64,000 nucleotides of DNA, taken from positions 186,001 to 250,000 of the forward strand of contig NZ_CADIJX010000006.1 in the NCBI RefSeq assembly GCF_902859625.1. The letters are read 5' to 3'. Shown here piece after piece: positions 36,852 through 45,401 of this stretch; position 1 is the first letter of the stretch; the number at the start of each line of letters is the position of its first letter. The position numbers and the translations under genes are program-made. The notes below the pieces were generated by a model. That model searched no databases. It was given only the letters and a program-made list of their open reading frames with translations, and had not been told where the DNA came from. This stretch comes from Achromobacter pestifer (GTDB taxonomy: Bacteria > Pseudomonadota > Gammaproteobacteria > Burkholderiales > Burkholderiaceae_B).

Positions 36852-37652
36852 ATGGGTTCCTTACATCAGATCCAGTCTGGCCGGGCCGTGTTGGCCGCAG
36901 AGGTCATCGGTGCCGGCGACCCGGTCATCTTCCTGCATGCGAGCATTTGCGATCGCCGAATGTGGCGGGCGCAAATGAACGCGGTTGGCGCGACGCATCA
37001 GGCCATCGCCTACGATCGGCGAGGATTTGGCGATAGCCGCGCGGAAGCGGAAGACCACTCTGCGGTGGCCGACTTGCTGTCGGTGATGGATGGCTTGACG
37101 GACGGCAGGCCTGCGACGCTGGTTGCGTGCTCGCAGGGCGGGCGTATCGCGCTGGATGCGGCGTTAACGCATGCTGCCCGGATTCGTGGCCTGGTGCTGA
37201 TAGCCCCGACCGTGCCCGGTGCGCCAGCGGCGGTTTATCCGCCTGCCGTGCAGGATCAGATGGCCGAGTTGACGCAGGCGGAGGCCAGTGGGGACTTGGA
37301 TCGCGTCAATGCGATGAAGGCCCGGCTTTTCCTGGATGGCCCGTTGCAACCCGAAGGGCGGGTCGCGGGCGAGGCCAGGCAGTTGTTCCTACAGATGCAT
37401 GACACCGCACTGCGTTCGGCGCCCGCGGGAACGAGCGTGGATGCCATTCATACGTATGCTCGATTGGGCGAGATCGCGGTTCCGACGCGGGTGATATGGG
37501 GCGATTTTGACTTTCCCCATATCCAGGAAAGGTCCCTGCGGGTGTCGACGCTGATCCGGCAGGGGGAGGGCCGGGCAGTGGCCGGCGGCGCCCACCTACC
37601 CAGCCTGGATCAGCCGGACGCGGTGTCGCGCCTGCTGCGAGACGTCATCTAG
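36852..37652 (+). CDS. Alpha/beta-fold hydrolase
   Basis: The protein has 266 residues from MGSLHQIQSGRAVLAAEV. The oxyanion region is PVIFLHAS, the nucleophile Ser lies in VACSQGGRIALDAA, the acid is probably in WGDFDFPH, and the catalytic His is in GGAHLPSLDQP. It is a soluble esterase or lactonase-like enzyme and its substrate cannot be named. Its TAG overlaps the convergent gene's stop within CTAG. Confidence 0.88.
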   Translation: MGSLHQIQSGRAVLAAEVIGAGDPVIFLHASICDRRMWRAQMNAVGATHQAIAYDRRGFGDSRAEAEDHSAVADLLSVMDGLTDGRPATLVACSQGGRIALDAALTHAARIRGLVLIAPTVPGAPAAVYPPAVQDQMAELTQAEASGDLDRVNAMKARLFLDGPLQPEGRVAGEARQLFLQMHDTALRSAPAGTSVDAIHTYARLGEIAVPTRVIWGDFDFPHIQERSLRVSTLIRQGEGRAVAGGAHLPSLDQPDAVSRLLRDVI

Positions 37653-38038
37653 CGCCGCTTGTCGTTGCGGCGCGGCGCGGAGGGCAGCGGATTGCCGACG
37701 TGGCTGGCCAGCCAGTGTTCGATCTTGTCATCGCGGCGGGCGGCCCAGTCGCGGCCGAGCTCCAGGACCAGCATGTTGCGGGTATCGCCGTAGTCCTGTC
37801 CTGGTTCCTTCTGGAACATTTCGCGCCAGATGTCCGAGGCGACCAGATCTGTCGTCAGCAGGACGCCGATGCCCTTGGCATCGATCCATAACGGCGCGGC
37901 ACGTTCATCGACGTGTTTCTTCAGGTTTTCAAGCAGCTTCTGGGCGAGCGAGGCGTTGTCTTTCGATGCCGAAATCAGGACCAGATATTGCCGGTGGTCG
38001 CTTGAAGGCTCGTCGGAGTCGCCAAAAGGGTTTTCCAT
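37649..38038 (-). CDS. Unknown soluble protein
   Basis: The 129-residue protein is polar, with a central alpha/beta part (YLVLISASKDNASLAQKLLENL and LWIDAKGIGVLLTTDLVA). It has a basic C-terminal tail (SAPRRNDKRR). It contains no membrane segment and no recognised family. It reads away from the mntP riboswitch. Confidence 0.65.
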   Translation of the reverse strand: MENPFGDSDEPSSDHRQYLVLISASKDNASLAQKLLENLKKHVDERAAPLWIDAKGIGVLLTTDLVASDIWREMFQKEPGQDYGDTRNMLVLELGRDWAARRDDKIEHWLASHVGNPLPSAPRRNDKRR

Positions 38039-38141
38039 GGTGCATTCCTTTCGGATAAACGTGCGTTGGGGCGCAAATGCGGCCTTGGAAGATAGGGTAC
38101 TCGACAGGGGCGCTGGGCCGGGGCATTTGGTACACTTCAGC

Positions 38142-38304
38142 CATCTTTGGGGAGTAGCCTGCTTTCCGCCCTGCGGAAAGAGTTTGCGTCAACATTCTTG
38201 ACCTTTCGGTCATGGCGCAGCGGCCGGTTCGGCATGGCGAGACCACGGACTTTTCCGTAGCCTTGTCCGGGCGATATGGAAGAGTCTGTGCGTGTCGCCC
38301 GGAC
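38142..38304 (+). promoter_or_regulatory. yybP-ykoY (Mn2+) riboswitch upstream of mntP
   Basis: The conserved aptamer parts are CTTTGGGGAGTAGCC (38145-38159), GTCAACATTCTTGACC and GGCATGGCGAGACCAC, the hallmark of yybP-ykoY. Downstream, GTCCGGGCGA (38265-38274) pairs with TCGCCCGGAC (38295-38304), a 10-bp stem that ends directly against the Shine-Dalgarno GGAG of mntP. That is the probable expression platform, likely acting on translation. Manganese binding by this class is established, and mntP is a known target. Confidence 0.93.
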
Positions 38305-38318
38305 GGAGCCATCCAACA

Positions 38319-38882
38319 GTGAATCCCCTCTCTACCCTTATCCTGGCCTTTGCCATGTCGACCGATGCGTTCGCCGCCGCGGTGGGCAAGGGCGCGTCCC
38401 TGCATAAACCCCGCTTGTCCGAGGCGCTGCGCACGGGCCTGATTTTTGGGGTCATCGAAGCCATTACTCCCGTGATTGGTTGGGCGCTGGGCTCCGTCGC
38501 GGCAAAGTTCGTTGCGGACTGGGACCATTGGATCGCGTTCTGTATGCTCTGCGTGCTGGGCGGCATGATGATCCGCAACGGCTACAAGGAAGACGTCGAA
38601 GAGGCCGCTCCGGTCGTGCGTCATTCATTCTGGCTGCTTGCCGCCACGGGCTTTGCCACCAGCATCGACGCAATGGCCGTGGGCGTCAGCCTGGCCTTCA
38701 TCGACAACAACATCTTTGTGACGGCAGCGGCCATTGGCTTGGCCACCATGCTGATGGTCACGATTGGCGTCATGGTCGGACGCCTGGTGGGCAGCGTCGC
38801 GGGCAAGCGCGCCGAAATACTGGGCGGCATCGCGCTGATCGGCATCGGCGCAACGATCCTGTACGAACACCTGACAGCCTGA
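38319..38882 (+). CDS. mntP: Manganese efflux pump
   Basis: The protein has 187 residues from a GTG at 38319, giving [20 protein letters not shown], with GGAG 10 bases upstream; a GTG at 38292 is inside the riboswitch stem and less likely. Six membrane segments form two repeats, each with the metal-binding Asp motif ([15 protein letters not shown] and [14 protein letters not shown]). It exports excess Mn2+. The riboswitch upstream would raise expression when manganese is high. Confidence 0.96.
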   Translation: MNPLSTLILAFAMSTDAFAAAVGKGASLHKPRLSEALRTGLIFGVIEAITPVIGWALGSVAAKFVADWDHWIAFCMLCVLGGMMIRNGYKEDVEEAAPVVRHSFWLLAATGFATSIDAMAVGVSLAFIDNNIFVTAAAIGLATMLMVTIGVMVGRLVGSVAGKRAEILGGIALIGIGATILYEHLTA

Positions 38883-39028
38883 TCGACCGGGGGGATGGCG
38901 CGGGGGCGGTGGCCGCAAACGCTGCCCCCCCGGCGCTGTTATGGCGCAAGTTGTTCGGTTCTGTGCCTGTCGCGCGTGGGCGGCATGCTTGCATACTGCG
39001 TCCTTTCACCCGGACAAGAGAAGCTTGC

Positions 39029-39943
39029 ATGCGCTACCGATACGTCACCGCCGATGTCTTCACCAGCCAGCCCTATAGCGGCAACCCGTTGGCGGTTGTG
39101 CTGGACGCCCAGGGTCTGGATACCGCGCAGATGCAGCGCATCGCGCGCGAATTCAATTATTCGGAGACCAGCTTCGTGCTGCCGCCGAAGGACGCCGCGC
39201 ATACCGCTTGGGTACGGATCTTCACGCCCGACCGTGAAGTGCCTTTCGCCGGGCACCCGAACGTGGGTACCGCTGTGGTGCTGGCGCGCGAGATGACCAC
39301 GGCGGGGCGGCCGGCACCCGAGGCATTTGTTTTTGAAGAGGCAGCGGGCCTGGTGCGGATCTCGTTGAAGACGGGCGACAAGGGGGTGGAGAGTGTCGAG
39401 CTTCTGGCGCCCCAACCCTTGTCGCGCGCCAGCGAGGCGTCCGTGGCCGCAGTGGCTCGGGCGTTGAAGCTGGAGCCGTCCGATATCGATACGTCCGAGC
39501 ATGCGCCGCAAGTGGTGTCGGTCGGGCTGATATTCCTGGTTGCGAAGTTGAGCAGCCGCGATGCCTTGCGCCGTGCGGCGCCAGACGCTGATGGCTATGC
39601 CGCGCTGCTGCCGTTGGATGGCGCGAAGTCCATCTACGTCTACACCACGGAGACGAATGGGGATGTGGTGGATGCGCCAACCGATATCCAAGCCCGGATG
39701 TTCACGGGACGCATGACGGAAGATCCGGCCACGGGCAGCGCGACGGCGGCGATGACGGCATTGCGTGCGGCACTGCGCGATGCGGGAACCTTGCGGTTGC
39801 GCGTGGGACAGGGCGTGGACATGGGGCGGGCCAGCCTGTTGCTGGCGCATGCCGAGCCTCGTGCGGATGGTGTCTGGGCGGGCGTGGCGGGCCAGGCGGT
39901 CATCGTCATGGAAGGGACGCTGCCTGCGCCAGCGGCATCCTGA
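39029..39943 (+). CDS. PhzF-family isomerase/epimerase-like enzyme
   Basis: The 304-residue protein has the two-domain PhzF fold. YVTADVFTSQPYSGNPLAVV begins the family, the catalytic Glu46 is in NYSETSFVLPP, and the second motif set is VPFAGHPNVGTAVVL and RMTEDPATGSATAA. True PhzF makes phenazine precursors, but most homologues outside phz clusters have unknown substrates, and no other phz gene is here. Confidence 0.88.
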   Translation: MRYRYVTADVFTSQPYSGNPLAVVLDAQGLDTAQMQRIAREFNYSETSFVLPPKDAAHTAWVRIFTPDREVPFAGHPNVGTAVVLAREMTTAGRPAPEAFVFEEAAGLVRISLKTGDKGVESVELLAPQPLSRASEASVAAVARALKLEPSDIDTSEHAPQVVSVGLIFLVAKLSSRDALRRAAPDADGYAALLPLDGAKSIYVYTTETNGDVVDAPTDIQARMFTGRMTEDPATGSATAAMTALRAALRDAGTLRLRVGQGVDMGRASLLLAHAEPRADGVWAGVAGQAVIVMEGTLPAPAAS

Positions 39944-39986
39944 TTCTGTCTTGTCTGGTGCGCGGGGGCTCGTGTATGCTCTTTCG

Positions 39987-40130
39987 CATGAACGCAATGC
40001 CCTTTGCGCCCGCATGCCGGGCAGATAACCGACGAATCACTCGACGTCTACGTTGAGTGGCAAGTCACGTTCAGGCGCTGAGTCTTCAGCGCTACATCCT
40101 GAAGGCCACGATACCCCTCGTGGCCTTTTT
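39987..40130 (+). ncRNA. Candidate structured small RNA or leader before the GNAT gene
   Basis: A possible promoter TTGTCT-N18-TATGCT ends at 39980. Downstream are three hairpins in a row: CACTCGACG-TCTA-CGTTGAGTG, then GCGCTGA-GTCT-TCAGCGC (40075-40092), then AAGGCCACGA-TACCCC-TCGTGGCCTT plus T-run (40102-40130), an intrinsic terminator. There is no good coding frame. It may be an sRNA of about 145 bases or an attenuated 5' leader. I do not recognise a known RNA class. Confidence 0.55.
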
Positions 40131-40204
40131 GTTTGTGCTTCATCTGCTTCCCTCCGCGAGGCGTACCGCCAGGCCTTCGTTTCCCTTTGTCAAAGGAACG
40201 AAGC

Positions 40205-40639
40205 ATGTCCCAGCATTTACTGGCCATCCGGCCTTACCATCCCTCCGACGAGTCCGCCATCATTCAACTGTGGCGCGATTGCGGCTTGACGCGGCCGTGG
40301 AACGACCCGGTGAAGGACATCGCGCGCAAGCTGACCGTGCAGTCCGATTTGTTCCTGGTGGGAGAGGCCGATGGCGTGGTGGTCGGCACATTGATGGGCG
40401 GCTATGACGGCCATCGCGGCTGGATCAATTATCTGGCTGTGTCGCCCGCGCATCAACGGCGCGGCCATGCCACCGTGCTGATGCGGGCAGTGGAGCGTAA
40501 GCTGCTGGAGAGGGGATGCCCCAAGATCAATCTGCTGATCCGTTCGGGCAATGTCGCGGTGCGCGGCTTTTACGAATCGTTGGGCTTTCAGTGCGACGAG
40601 GTGATCAGTCTGGGCAAGCGCCTGATCCCTGATCTTTGA
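40205..40639 (+). CDS. GNAT-family acetyltransferase, YpeA-like
   Basis: The protein has 144 residues from MSQHLLAIRPYHPSDES. The acetyl-CoA loop is VSPAHQRRGHATVLMRAVE, and the C-terminal INLLIRSGNVAVRGFYESLGF matches YpeA-type acetyltransferases. It acetylates an unknown amine. It lies 75 bases after the terminator of the candidate RNA, so readthrough could control it. Confidence 0.9.
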   Translation: MSQHLLAIRPYHPSDESAIIQLWRDCGLTRPWNDPVKDIARKLTVQSDLFLVGEADGVVVGTLMGGYDGHRGWINYLAVSPAHQRRGHATVLMRAVERKLLERGCPKINLLIRSGNVAVRGFYESLGFQCDEVISLGKRLIPDL

Positions 40640-40710
40640 TTGCGACAGATCCGGCACGCGCGCGTGCCGGATCGGTGATGCGCGCCATCAGGCGCGATGG
40701 GCGGTGGAGC

Positions 40711-41664
40711 TTAGATCGCGACGGTCAGATAGACCGCTTCGCGGCCGACGATCGGCATGCGGGTCGGCATGAAGATCATGCAGTTGTCGCACGGTGAACG
40801 GATTTCCTCGGTGCCGTTCATGGCGATCAACTCGTCTTTTTGGAAGATCTCGAAGCCGAGGACCGGGCGCGTAAAGCGGAACTCCTCGGACTTCACCATA
40901 TGCACTTCCAGCAGGCGGTAGCGCTGCGGCGCGGGCGGCGGCGCGGCATCGGCCGGCGCATCGATCAAGCCGGTGTGCGCCAGGAACCGCAGGGTGACGT
41001 CGGTTGCCAACGCGGCGGCGGACTGGGCGAAGTGCTGGCCGCATTCCACCACCAATGCACCACCGCTGTCGGACAACGGGTCGCCGTGGTGGCCATAGCC
41101 CATGACGCCCGTGCCCGGGAATTTGTGCTGTGGCATGACCAGGTGGACCAGCGGCGCACCGACGGCCGCGGCCAGCGCGGTGTTGCGGTCCATCTCGTTG
41201 TAGACCCAGAACGGTTGCACCGGGGCGCGCGTTGAATGGATGTCCAGCACGAAATCAGCGGCGTCCAGCACGGGGCGCAGTTCACGGGCGCGGCGCAGTT
41301 CGGGGCTGTCTTCCGTGCCGTCCAGCATGGCGGCCGACCAGATGCGGTTCAGGTTGTGGACCAGCTGGCGGTTTTCGTAGGGCTGGTTGATGTCGAAGGC
41401 CTCGTAGGCCTCGACGTGCGCGAAGCTGACCGTCAAGGTGCCGATCTTGGGGCGCACGCCGGTGTCCAGCAGGTGGGTCGCGGCGACCATTCCACAGATT
41501 TCGTTGCCGTGGGTGATTGCGTTGATCAGCACATGCGGGCCGGGCACGCCCGACTCGAAGCGATGGACATAGGGAATGCCGGTGTTGCCCTCACGGTAGG
41601 CCGAGAGGTCACGAGGCAGGACTTCCAACGGGGCGGTGTCGGGTTCAAACGCGGGATTTTGCAT
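40711..41664 (-). CDS. Succinylglutamate desuccinylase/aspartoacylase-family hydrolase
   Basis: The protein has 317 residues from ATG 41664, which lies 11 bases after the upstream gene's stop; a TTG start at 41703 would overlap it. The M14-like zinc site is visible in ITHGNEICG (His and Glu) and VLDIHSTRAP (His). The C-terminal part is beta-rich. Family members cleave N-acylated amino acids. It is co-transcribed with the Bug binding protein, which suggests release of an amino acid from an imported acylated form. Confidence 0.85.
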   Translation of the reverse strand: MQNPAFEPDTAPLEVLPRDLSAYREGNTGIPYVHRFESGVPGPHVLINAITHGNEICGMVAATHLLDTGVRPKIGTLTVSFAHVEAYEAFDINQPYENRQLVHNLNRIWSAAMLDGTEDSPELRRARELRPVLDAADFVLDIHSTRAPVQPFWVYNEMDRNTALAAAVGAPLVHLVMPQHKFPGTGVMGYGHHGDPLSDSGGALVVECGQHFAQSAAALATDVTLRFLAHTGLIDAPADAAPPPAPQRYRLLEVHMVKSEEFRFTRPVLGFEIFQKDELIAMNGTEEIRSPCDNCMIFMPTRMPIVGREAVYLTVAI

Positions 41665-41674
41665 GGGGTGGGGC

Positions 41675-42673
41675 CTATTCTGGACGGATGCCGGCGCGGT
41701 CAATCAGGTCTTTATACAGCGCCAGGCGTTCAGTCATCATGGTGGTGAACTGTTGCGGAGTTTGGTTATCTGGCGGCAGCGCGCCGGCTTTCTCCAGTGC
41801 TTGTGGCAGGCCGTCCTGGCCGGCCACGGTGCGCACCGCGGTCAGCAGGGCCTGGATGATGTCCTCGGGCGTGCCGGCGGGCGCGGCCAGGCCGATCCAC
41901 GACATGGCGTTCAGCACGGGGTAGCCGAGTTCAGCAAACGTGGGCACGTCGGGCAGCGCATCCAGGCGCTTGGGCGCGGCGACTGCCAGGGCCCGCATTT
42001 TGCCGACCTGGATGTGGGGCAGGAAGGGCGCCAGGTTGTCCAGCGCGAACTGCGCCTGGTTGGACAGCAGGGCATTGATCAGCGGTGCACCGCCGCGATA
42101 CGGCACGTGCATGGCCTGCACTTGCAGTGTGTTCTTGAATAGCTCCGCGTTAAGTTGGCCCATGCTGCCGATGCCGGCCGTGGCGTAGTGCAGTTCGTCC
42201 GGGCGGGACTTCAGCAGCGCAACGAATTCCGCGAGGGTCTTGGCGGGCACGTCGATGTTCGTCACCAGCACATTGGGGGTGCGAGACAACTGCGTGATGG
42301 ACGCGAAATCCTTGATCGGGTCGTAGCCCAGGTCGCTGCGCATCAGCGGATTGGCCAAATGCGAGCTTTGCGACGAAGCGACCAGCGTATAGCCGTCCGG
42401 CTTGGCGCGTGCCACGCGCTGGCTGCCGATGGCGCCGCCTGCGCCGTCACGGTTTTCGATGATGATCGTGGTGCCCAATGCCTTGCCCAGCGCCTCGGCG
42501 TAGATGCGGCCGATCAGGTCGACGGAGCCGCCTGCGGGAAACGGCACGACCAGGGTGATGGGGCGGGAAGGGTAGGTACTGGCCCGCGCGGCCAGGGGCA
42601 GCAGGGTGGCGCCCAGGCCGGCAAGGACGAGGCTGCGGCGCATCAAGGACGGCGCAGCGGAGTGGTGCTTCAT
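41675..42673 (-). CDS. Bug-family periplasmic binding protein (TctC-like)
   Basis: The 332-residue protein has a signal peptide (MRRSLVLAGLGATLLPLAARA). The Bug motif YPSRPITLVVPFPAGGSVDLIGR follows, with VVENRDGAGGAIGS-type sequence in the next strand. Bug proteins bind carboxylates or amino acids. No TctA or TctB permease genes lie nearby, so this is an orphan receptor paired with the hydrolase. It diverges from the RpiR regulator. Confidence 0.93.
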   Translation of the reverse strand: MKHHSAAPSLMRRSLVLAGLGATLLPLAARASTYPSRPITLVVPFPAGGSVDLIGRIYAEALGKALGTTIIIENRDGAGGAIGSQRVARAKPDGYTLVASSQSSHLANPLMRSDLGYDPIKDFASITQLSRTPNVLVTNIDVPAKTLAEFVALLKSRPDELHYATAGIGSMGQLNAELFKNTLQVQAMHVPYRGGAPLINALLSNQAQFALDNLAPFLPHIQVGKMRALAVAAPKRLDALPDVPTFAELGYPVLNAMSWIGLAAPAGTPEDIIQALLTAVRTVAGQDGLPQALEKAGALPPDNQTPQQFTTMMTERLALYKDLIDRAGIRPE

Positions 42674-42710
42674 GAAGCTCTCTTGTGATGACAGTCAGGA
42701 TGGTCTATGT

Positions 42711-42757
42711 TGCAATATTCATTGCAGATAGAAATATAAGATGCAATGAAAATTGTG
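42711..42757. promoter_or_regulatory. Two candidate RpiR operators, 31 bp apart
   Basis: TGCAATATTCATTGCA (42711-42726, perfect TGCAAT-N4-ATTGCA) and TGCAATGAAAATTGTG (42742-42757) lie between the divergent Bug and RpiR genes. The centre-to-centre distance is 31 bp, about three helix turns, which suits cooperative binding on one face. Control by the adjacent RpiR is inferred. Confidence 0.7.
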
Positions 42758-42806
42758 GAATTTGGGGTTATCACCTAGAGCCGCCGCTTACGGAATTGCT
42801 GCCATC

Positions 42807-43694
42807 ATGAATCTGAACCAACGCATCGCCACCTACGCCAAGAAGCTCAGCAAGACGGAAAGCCTGCTGGTTGAGGAAATGCAGGCGCGCTACCCCCAAA
42901 GTCTGCTGGAATCTGCCACGGCGTTGGCCAAACGGGTTGGCACAAGCGCCTCTACGGTGGTTCGCCTGTTGGCCAAGCTGGGCTATGACAGCTACCCGCA
43001 GGCGCAGATGGAGGCGCGTTCGGAGGTGACGGCACGCCTGGCTTCGCCCGGTGAACGCGCGGATGCGGTCAGCGGAGATAACCCGTCAGCGCGGGCCTGC
43101 CTGCATAACGCTCTGCTGCATGATCAGCACAATTTGCAAGAGACCTTTGCGGCAATCGACGTCGGGGCGTTTGAGTCGGCCGTACGCTTGCTGACCCAGC
43201 GCAAGGGCCGGGTGCATGTGCTGGGCCTGCGGCAAGCCGCGCCGCTGGCCAGTCACGTGGCGCTCTATCTGAATCTGTGCCTGCCGTCGGTCAAGCCGAT
43301 GGGCGGGGCGGGGCCGATGTTCCTGGAAGACCAGCTGCTTTGGATCGATGCCAATGACGTGCTGCTGGCATTCACCTTCAGGCGTTATTCAGTTGCCACG
43401 GCCAATGCGGTGAAGGTCTTTCGGCAGCGCGGCGGCAAAGTGGTGCTGATCACGGACGCGGCATCGGCGCCAGCCGCGGCTTCCGCGGACCATGTGCTGG
43501 TCGCGCGCAGCTCCAGCGCATCGCCGTTCGACTCCTATACGGCAGCCTTCTCGGTGTGCAATGCGTTGCTGGCGGCGGTGGCGCAACGTTGCAGGAAAGC
43601 ACTGAGCGGCGCGCTGGAACGGGGTGAGGATCTGTGGGAGTCGAAATGGATCAGGCCGCCCGGCGAAGGGCCGGCCGGCAAGCAAGGCCTCTGA
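42807..43694 (+). CDS. RpiR/MurR-family regulator with SIS domain
   Basis: The protein has 295 residues from MNLNQRIATYAKKLSKTE. The N-terminal helix-turn-helix is SATALAKRVGTSASTVVRLLAKLGY, and a C-terminal sugar isomerase-like SIS domain starts near residue 130 (GRVHVLGLRQAAPLASHV). Such regulators usually sense phosphosugars, but some serve amino-acid pathways. It is divergent from the Bug-hydrolase pair, with two matching inverted repeats between them. Confidence 0.92.
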   Translation: MNLNQRIATYAKKLSKTESLLVEEMQARYPQSLLESATALAKRVGTSASTVVRLLAKLGYDSYPQAQMEARSEVTARLASPGERADAVSGDNPSARACLHNALLHDQHNLQETFAAIDVGAFESAVRLLTQRKGRVHVLGLRQAAPLASHVALYLNLCLPSVKPMGGAGPMFLEDQLLWIDANDVLLAFTFRRYSVATANAVKVFRQRGGKVVLITDAASAPAAASADHVLVARSSSASPFDSYTAAFSVCNALLAAVAQRCRKALSGALERGEDLWESKWIRPPGEGPAGKQGL

Positions 43695-43826
43695 TCCTGT
43701 CAGGTTGCCCGGCGATTTGCGGTCATCCAAAGAAATCGCGCAATGGCGTTGAAAACCCCGATTTCGCCCGTTTTTCAGTGTCTGCAAGATGCGTCTGCAC
43801 TATCCGTCCTAGTGCGCCATAACCCG

Positions 43827-43860
43827 TTGAAAGGACTGCTTTTCAAGCGCTTTTTTTTTT
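43827..43860 (+). terminator. Intrinsic terminator with T10
   Basis: TTGAAAGG, loop ACTG, CTTTTCAA is an 8-bp stem with one G-U, followed by GCGC and ten T. It is 130 bases past the RpiR stop and 42 before the next small gene. Confidence 0.7.
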
Positions 43861-43902
43861 GGCATATTGCGCCCGAATAGACCCATTTCAGGAGCAAGAA
43901 GC

Positions 43903-44157
43903 ATGAGCGCGTGGCCGCAGCGCCATATCGACGGATTTCAAGTGGGATGCGAGATCGTGAGCCTGGACGCCGGCGTGCTGGCCATCGAGGTGACGGTCTG
44001 CCGTGCGAGTGATGGCGATTTTCAACAGCGCTGGTCGTTGCCCAGGTTCGTGACGTTCGCTGATGCGGCCGTGGCCAGACGCCACGCCGAACTGGTACTG
44101 TCAGGAATCGTTTCGGTCGACGAGGCGACGGGCGAGCCCCGATATGGCATTCTGTAG
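43903..44157 (+). CDS. Unknown small soluble protein
   Basis: The protein has 84 residues from MSAWPQRHIDGFQVGCEIV, with a clear AGGAGC site upstream. Beta-strand-like stretches alternate with a late helix (DAAVARRHAELVLSGI). No motif is recognised. It is preceded by the T10 terminator and so is a separate unit. Confidence 0.7.
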   Translation: MSAWPQRHIDGFQVGCEIVSLDAGVLAIEVTVCRASDGDFQQRWSLPRFVTFADAAVARRHAELVLSGIVSVDEATGEPRYGIL

Positions 44158-44394
44158 GGGCGTGGCAAGGGTCGCCGCGGGGTCATGCCGGCTGGTTGGG
44201 GCAATTGCCCTACTAAATGTTGCTGGATTACAGTAGCCATGCGAGGCCCAGCAGGTGCATGATGCTTGGAGAGAAGTCCGCGTTGAAGGATGTCGCAATA
44301 GGTAGGTTTTGTTTCGTTTATCACAATCGCGTGCCTTGTACCTATGGGTTTGGCCGGTACAGTGGTAGCGGATGACAACAAAAAGGAGAGTTCC

Positions 44395-44988
44395 ATGTTT
44401 GATACTTTTCCTGTCCTGCGTCGTGTTGGCCTGGCGGCCGCGACAATCGGTGTAGCGGGTCTGCTGTTCGCAGGCTGCACCACCACCAGTCCTAAAACTT
44501 CCGCAACTACGTCGGACAAGCGCGAGTCGATGAATAGCGCGGCCAATGCGACGTTGACCAAGCTGTACGAGGCCTCACCGCAATCCAAGGAATTGGTGGC
44601 ACGCGCCAGGGGTGTGCTGGTGTTTCCTGATGTGCTGAGCGGCAGCTTCATCGTGGGCGCGGAGCATGGCAACGGTGTGCTGCGTGTGGGTGGCTCCAAT
44701 GCGGGCTACTACAGCACGACGGCGGGTTCGATCGGCTTCCAGGCCGGCGCGCAATCCAAGGCCATGGTGCTGTTGTTCATGACGGATGATGCGTTGAACA
44801 AGTTCCGCAATAGCAGCGGTTGGACCGTGGGTGCGGACGCGACGGTGGCGGTTGTGAATGTTGGCGCGAATGGCCGCATCGACACCAACACGGCACAACA
44901 ACCCATCGTTGGCTTCGTGATGAACAATGGCGGTCTGATGGCTGGCGTGTCGCTGGCTGGCACCAAGATCTCCAAGCTCGATTGGTAA
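44395..44988 (+). CDS. YSC84/SYLF-domain lipoprotein
   Basis: The protein has 197 residues from MFDTFPVLRRVGLAA, with an AAGGAG site. A lipoprotein signal ends at LFAGC (Cys about 28). The SYLF-type domain follows: AKGVLVFPDV-like sequence (ARGVLVFPDVLSGSFIVG), SAGYYS-like sequence and a late GLMAGVSLAGTKISKLDW. Bacterial members are envelope lipoproteins of uncertain, perhaps lipid-binding, function. A bidirectional terminator follows. Confidence 0.88.
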   Translation: MFDTFPVLRRVGLAAATIGVAGLLFAGCTTTSPKTSATTSDKRESMNSAANATLTKLYEASPQSKELVARARGVLVFPDVLSGSFIVGAEHGNGVLRVGGSNAGYYSTTAGSIGFQAGAQSKAMVLLFMTDDALNKFRNSSGWTVGADATVAVVNVGANGRIDTNTAQQPIVGFVMNNGGLMAGVSLAGTKISKLDW

Positions 44989-45000
44989 TTCATTGAGCTG

Positions 45001-45042
45001 AAAACAAAACGCCGCGAAGTTTCCTTCGCGGCGTTTTGTTTT
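45001..45042. terminator. Bidirectional terminator
   Basis: AAAACAAAACGCCGCGAAG, loop TTTC, CTTCGCGGCGTTTTGTTTT form a 19-bp perfect inverted repeat with A/T ends, between convergent genes. Confidence 0.93.
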
Positions 45043-45052
45043 GTGCGGCGGT

Positions 45053-45286
45053 TCAGCCGAGCAGGGTGTCGCCGTTGTTGCGTACGGCGCTTTCGCGTTG
45101 CATTTCGGCTTCTTCGATTTTCGGATCCAGGCCGCGCCAGCGCACGATGTGGCCACGGTCTTGCTCGGGTTCCCAACCCAGCATGCCGTAGCGCGTGATT
45201 TCAGTTTCGCCTGTGTCGAATTCCACTTCAAAGTAGCCCTGACGATCGGGTAGCGTGCCGCCGGGGAACCATTCTGTTTCGGGCAT
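45053..45286 (-). CDS. Unknown small acidic protein
   Basis: The 77-residue protein starts MPETEWFPGGTLPDRQGYF and is rich in Glu, Asp and Trp, with beta-strand-like first half. It has an AAGGAGC site. No family is recognised. It shares the terminator with the SYLF gene. Confidence 0.7.
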   Translation of the reverse strand: MPETEWFPGGTLPDRQGYFEVEFDTGETEITRYGMLGWEPEQDRGHIVRWRGLDPKIEEAEMQRESAVRNNGDTLLG

Positions 45287-45401
45287 GGTTTGCTCCTTGC
45301 TAAGCGATGGGAGGGATGCCGGCGCGCATGCGCGGCCGACGTGCTCATTGTGCGGGCGCGGGCGGTATCCCGCAAGTTTCCGAAAGCGTCGCGCGGTATC
45401 T

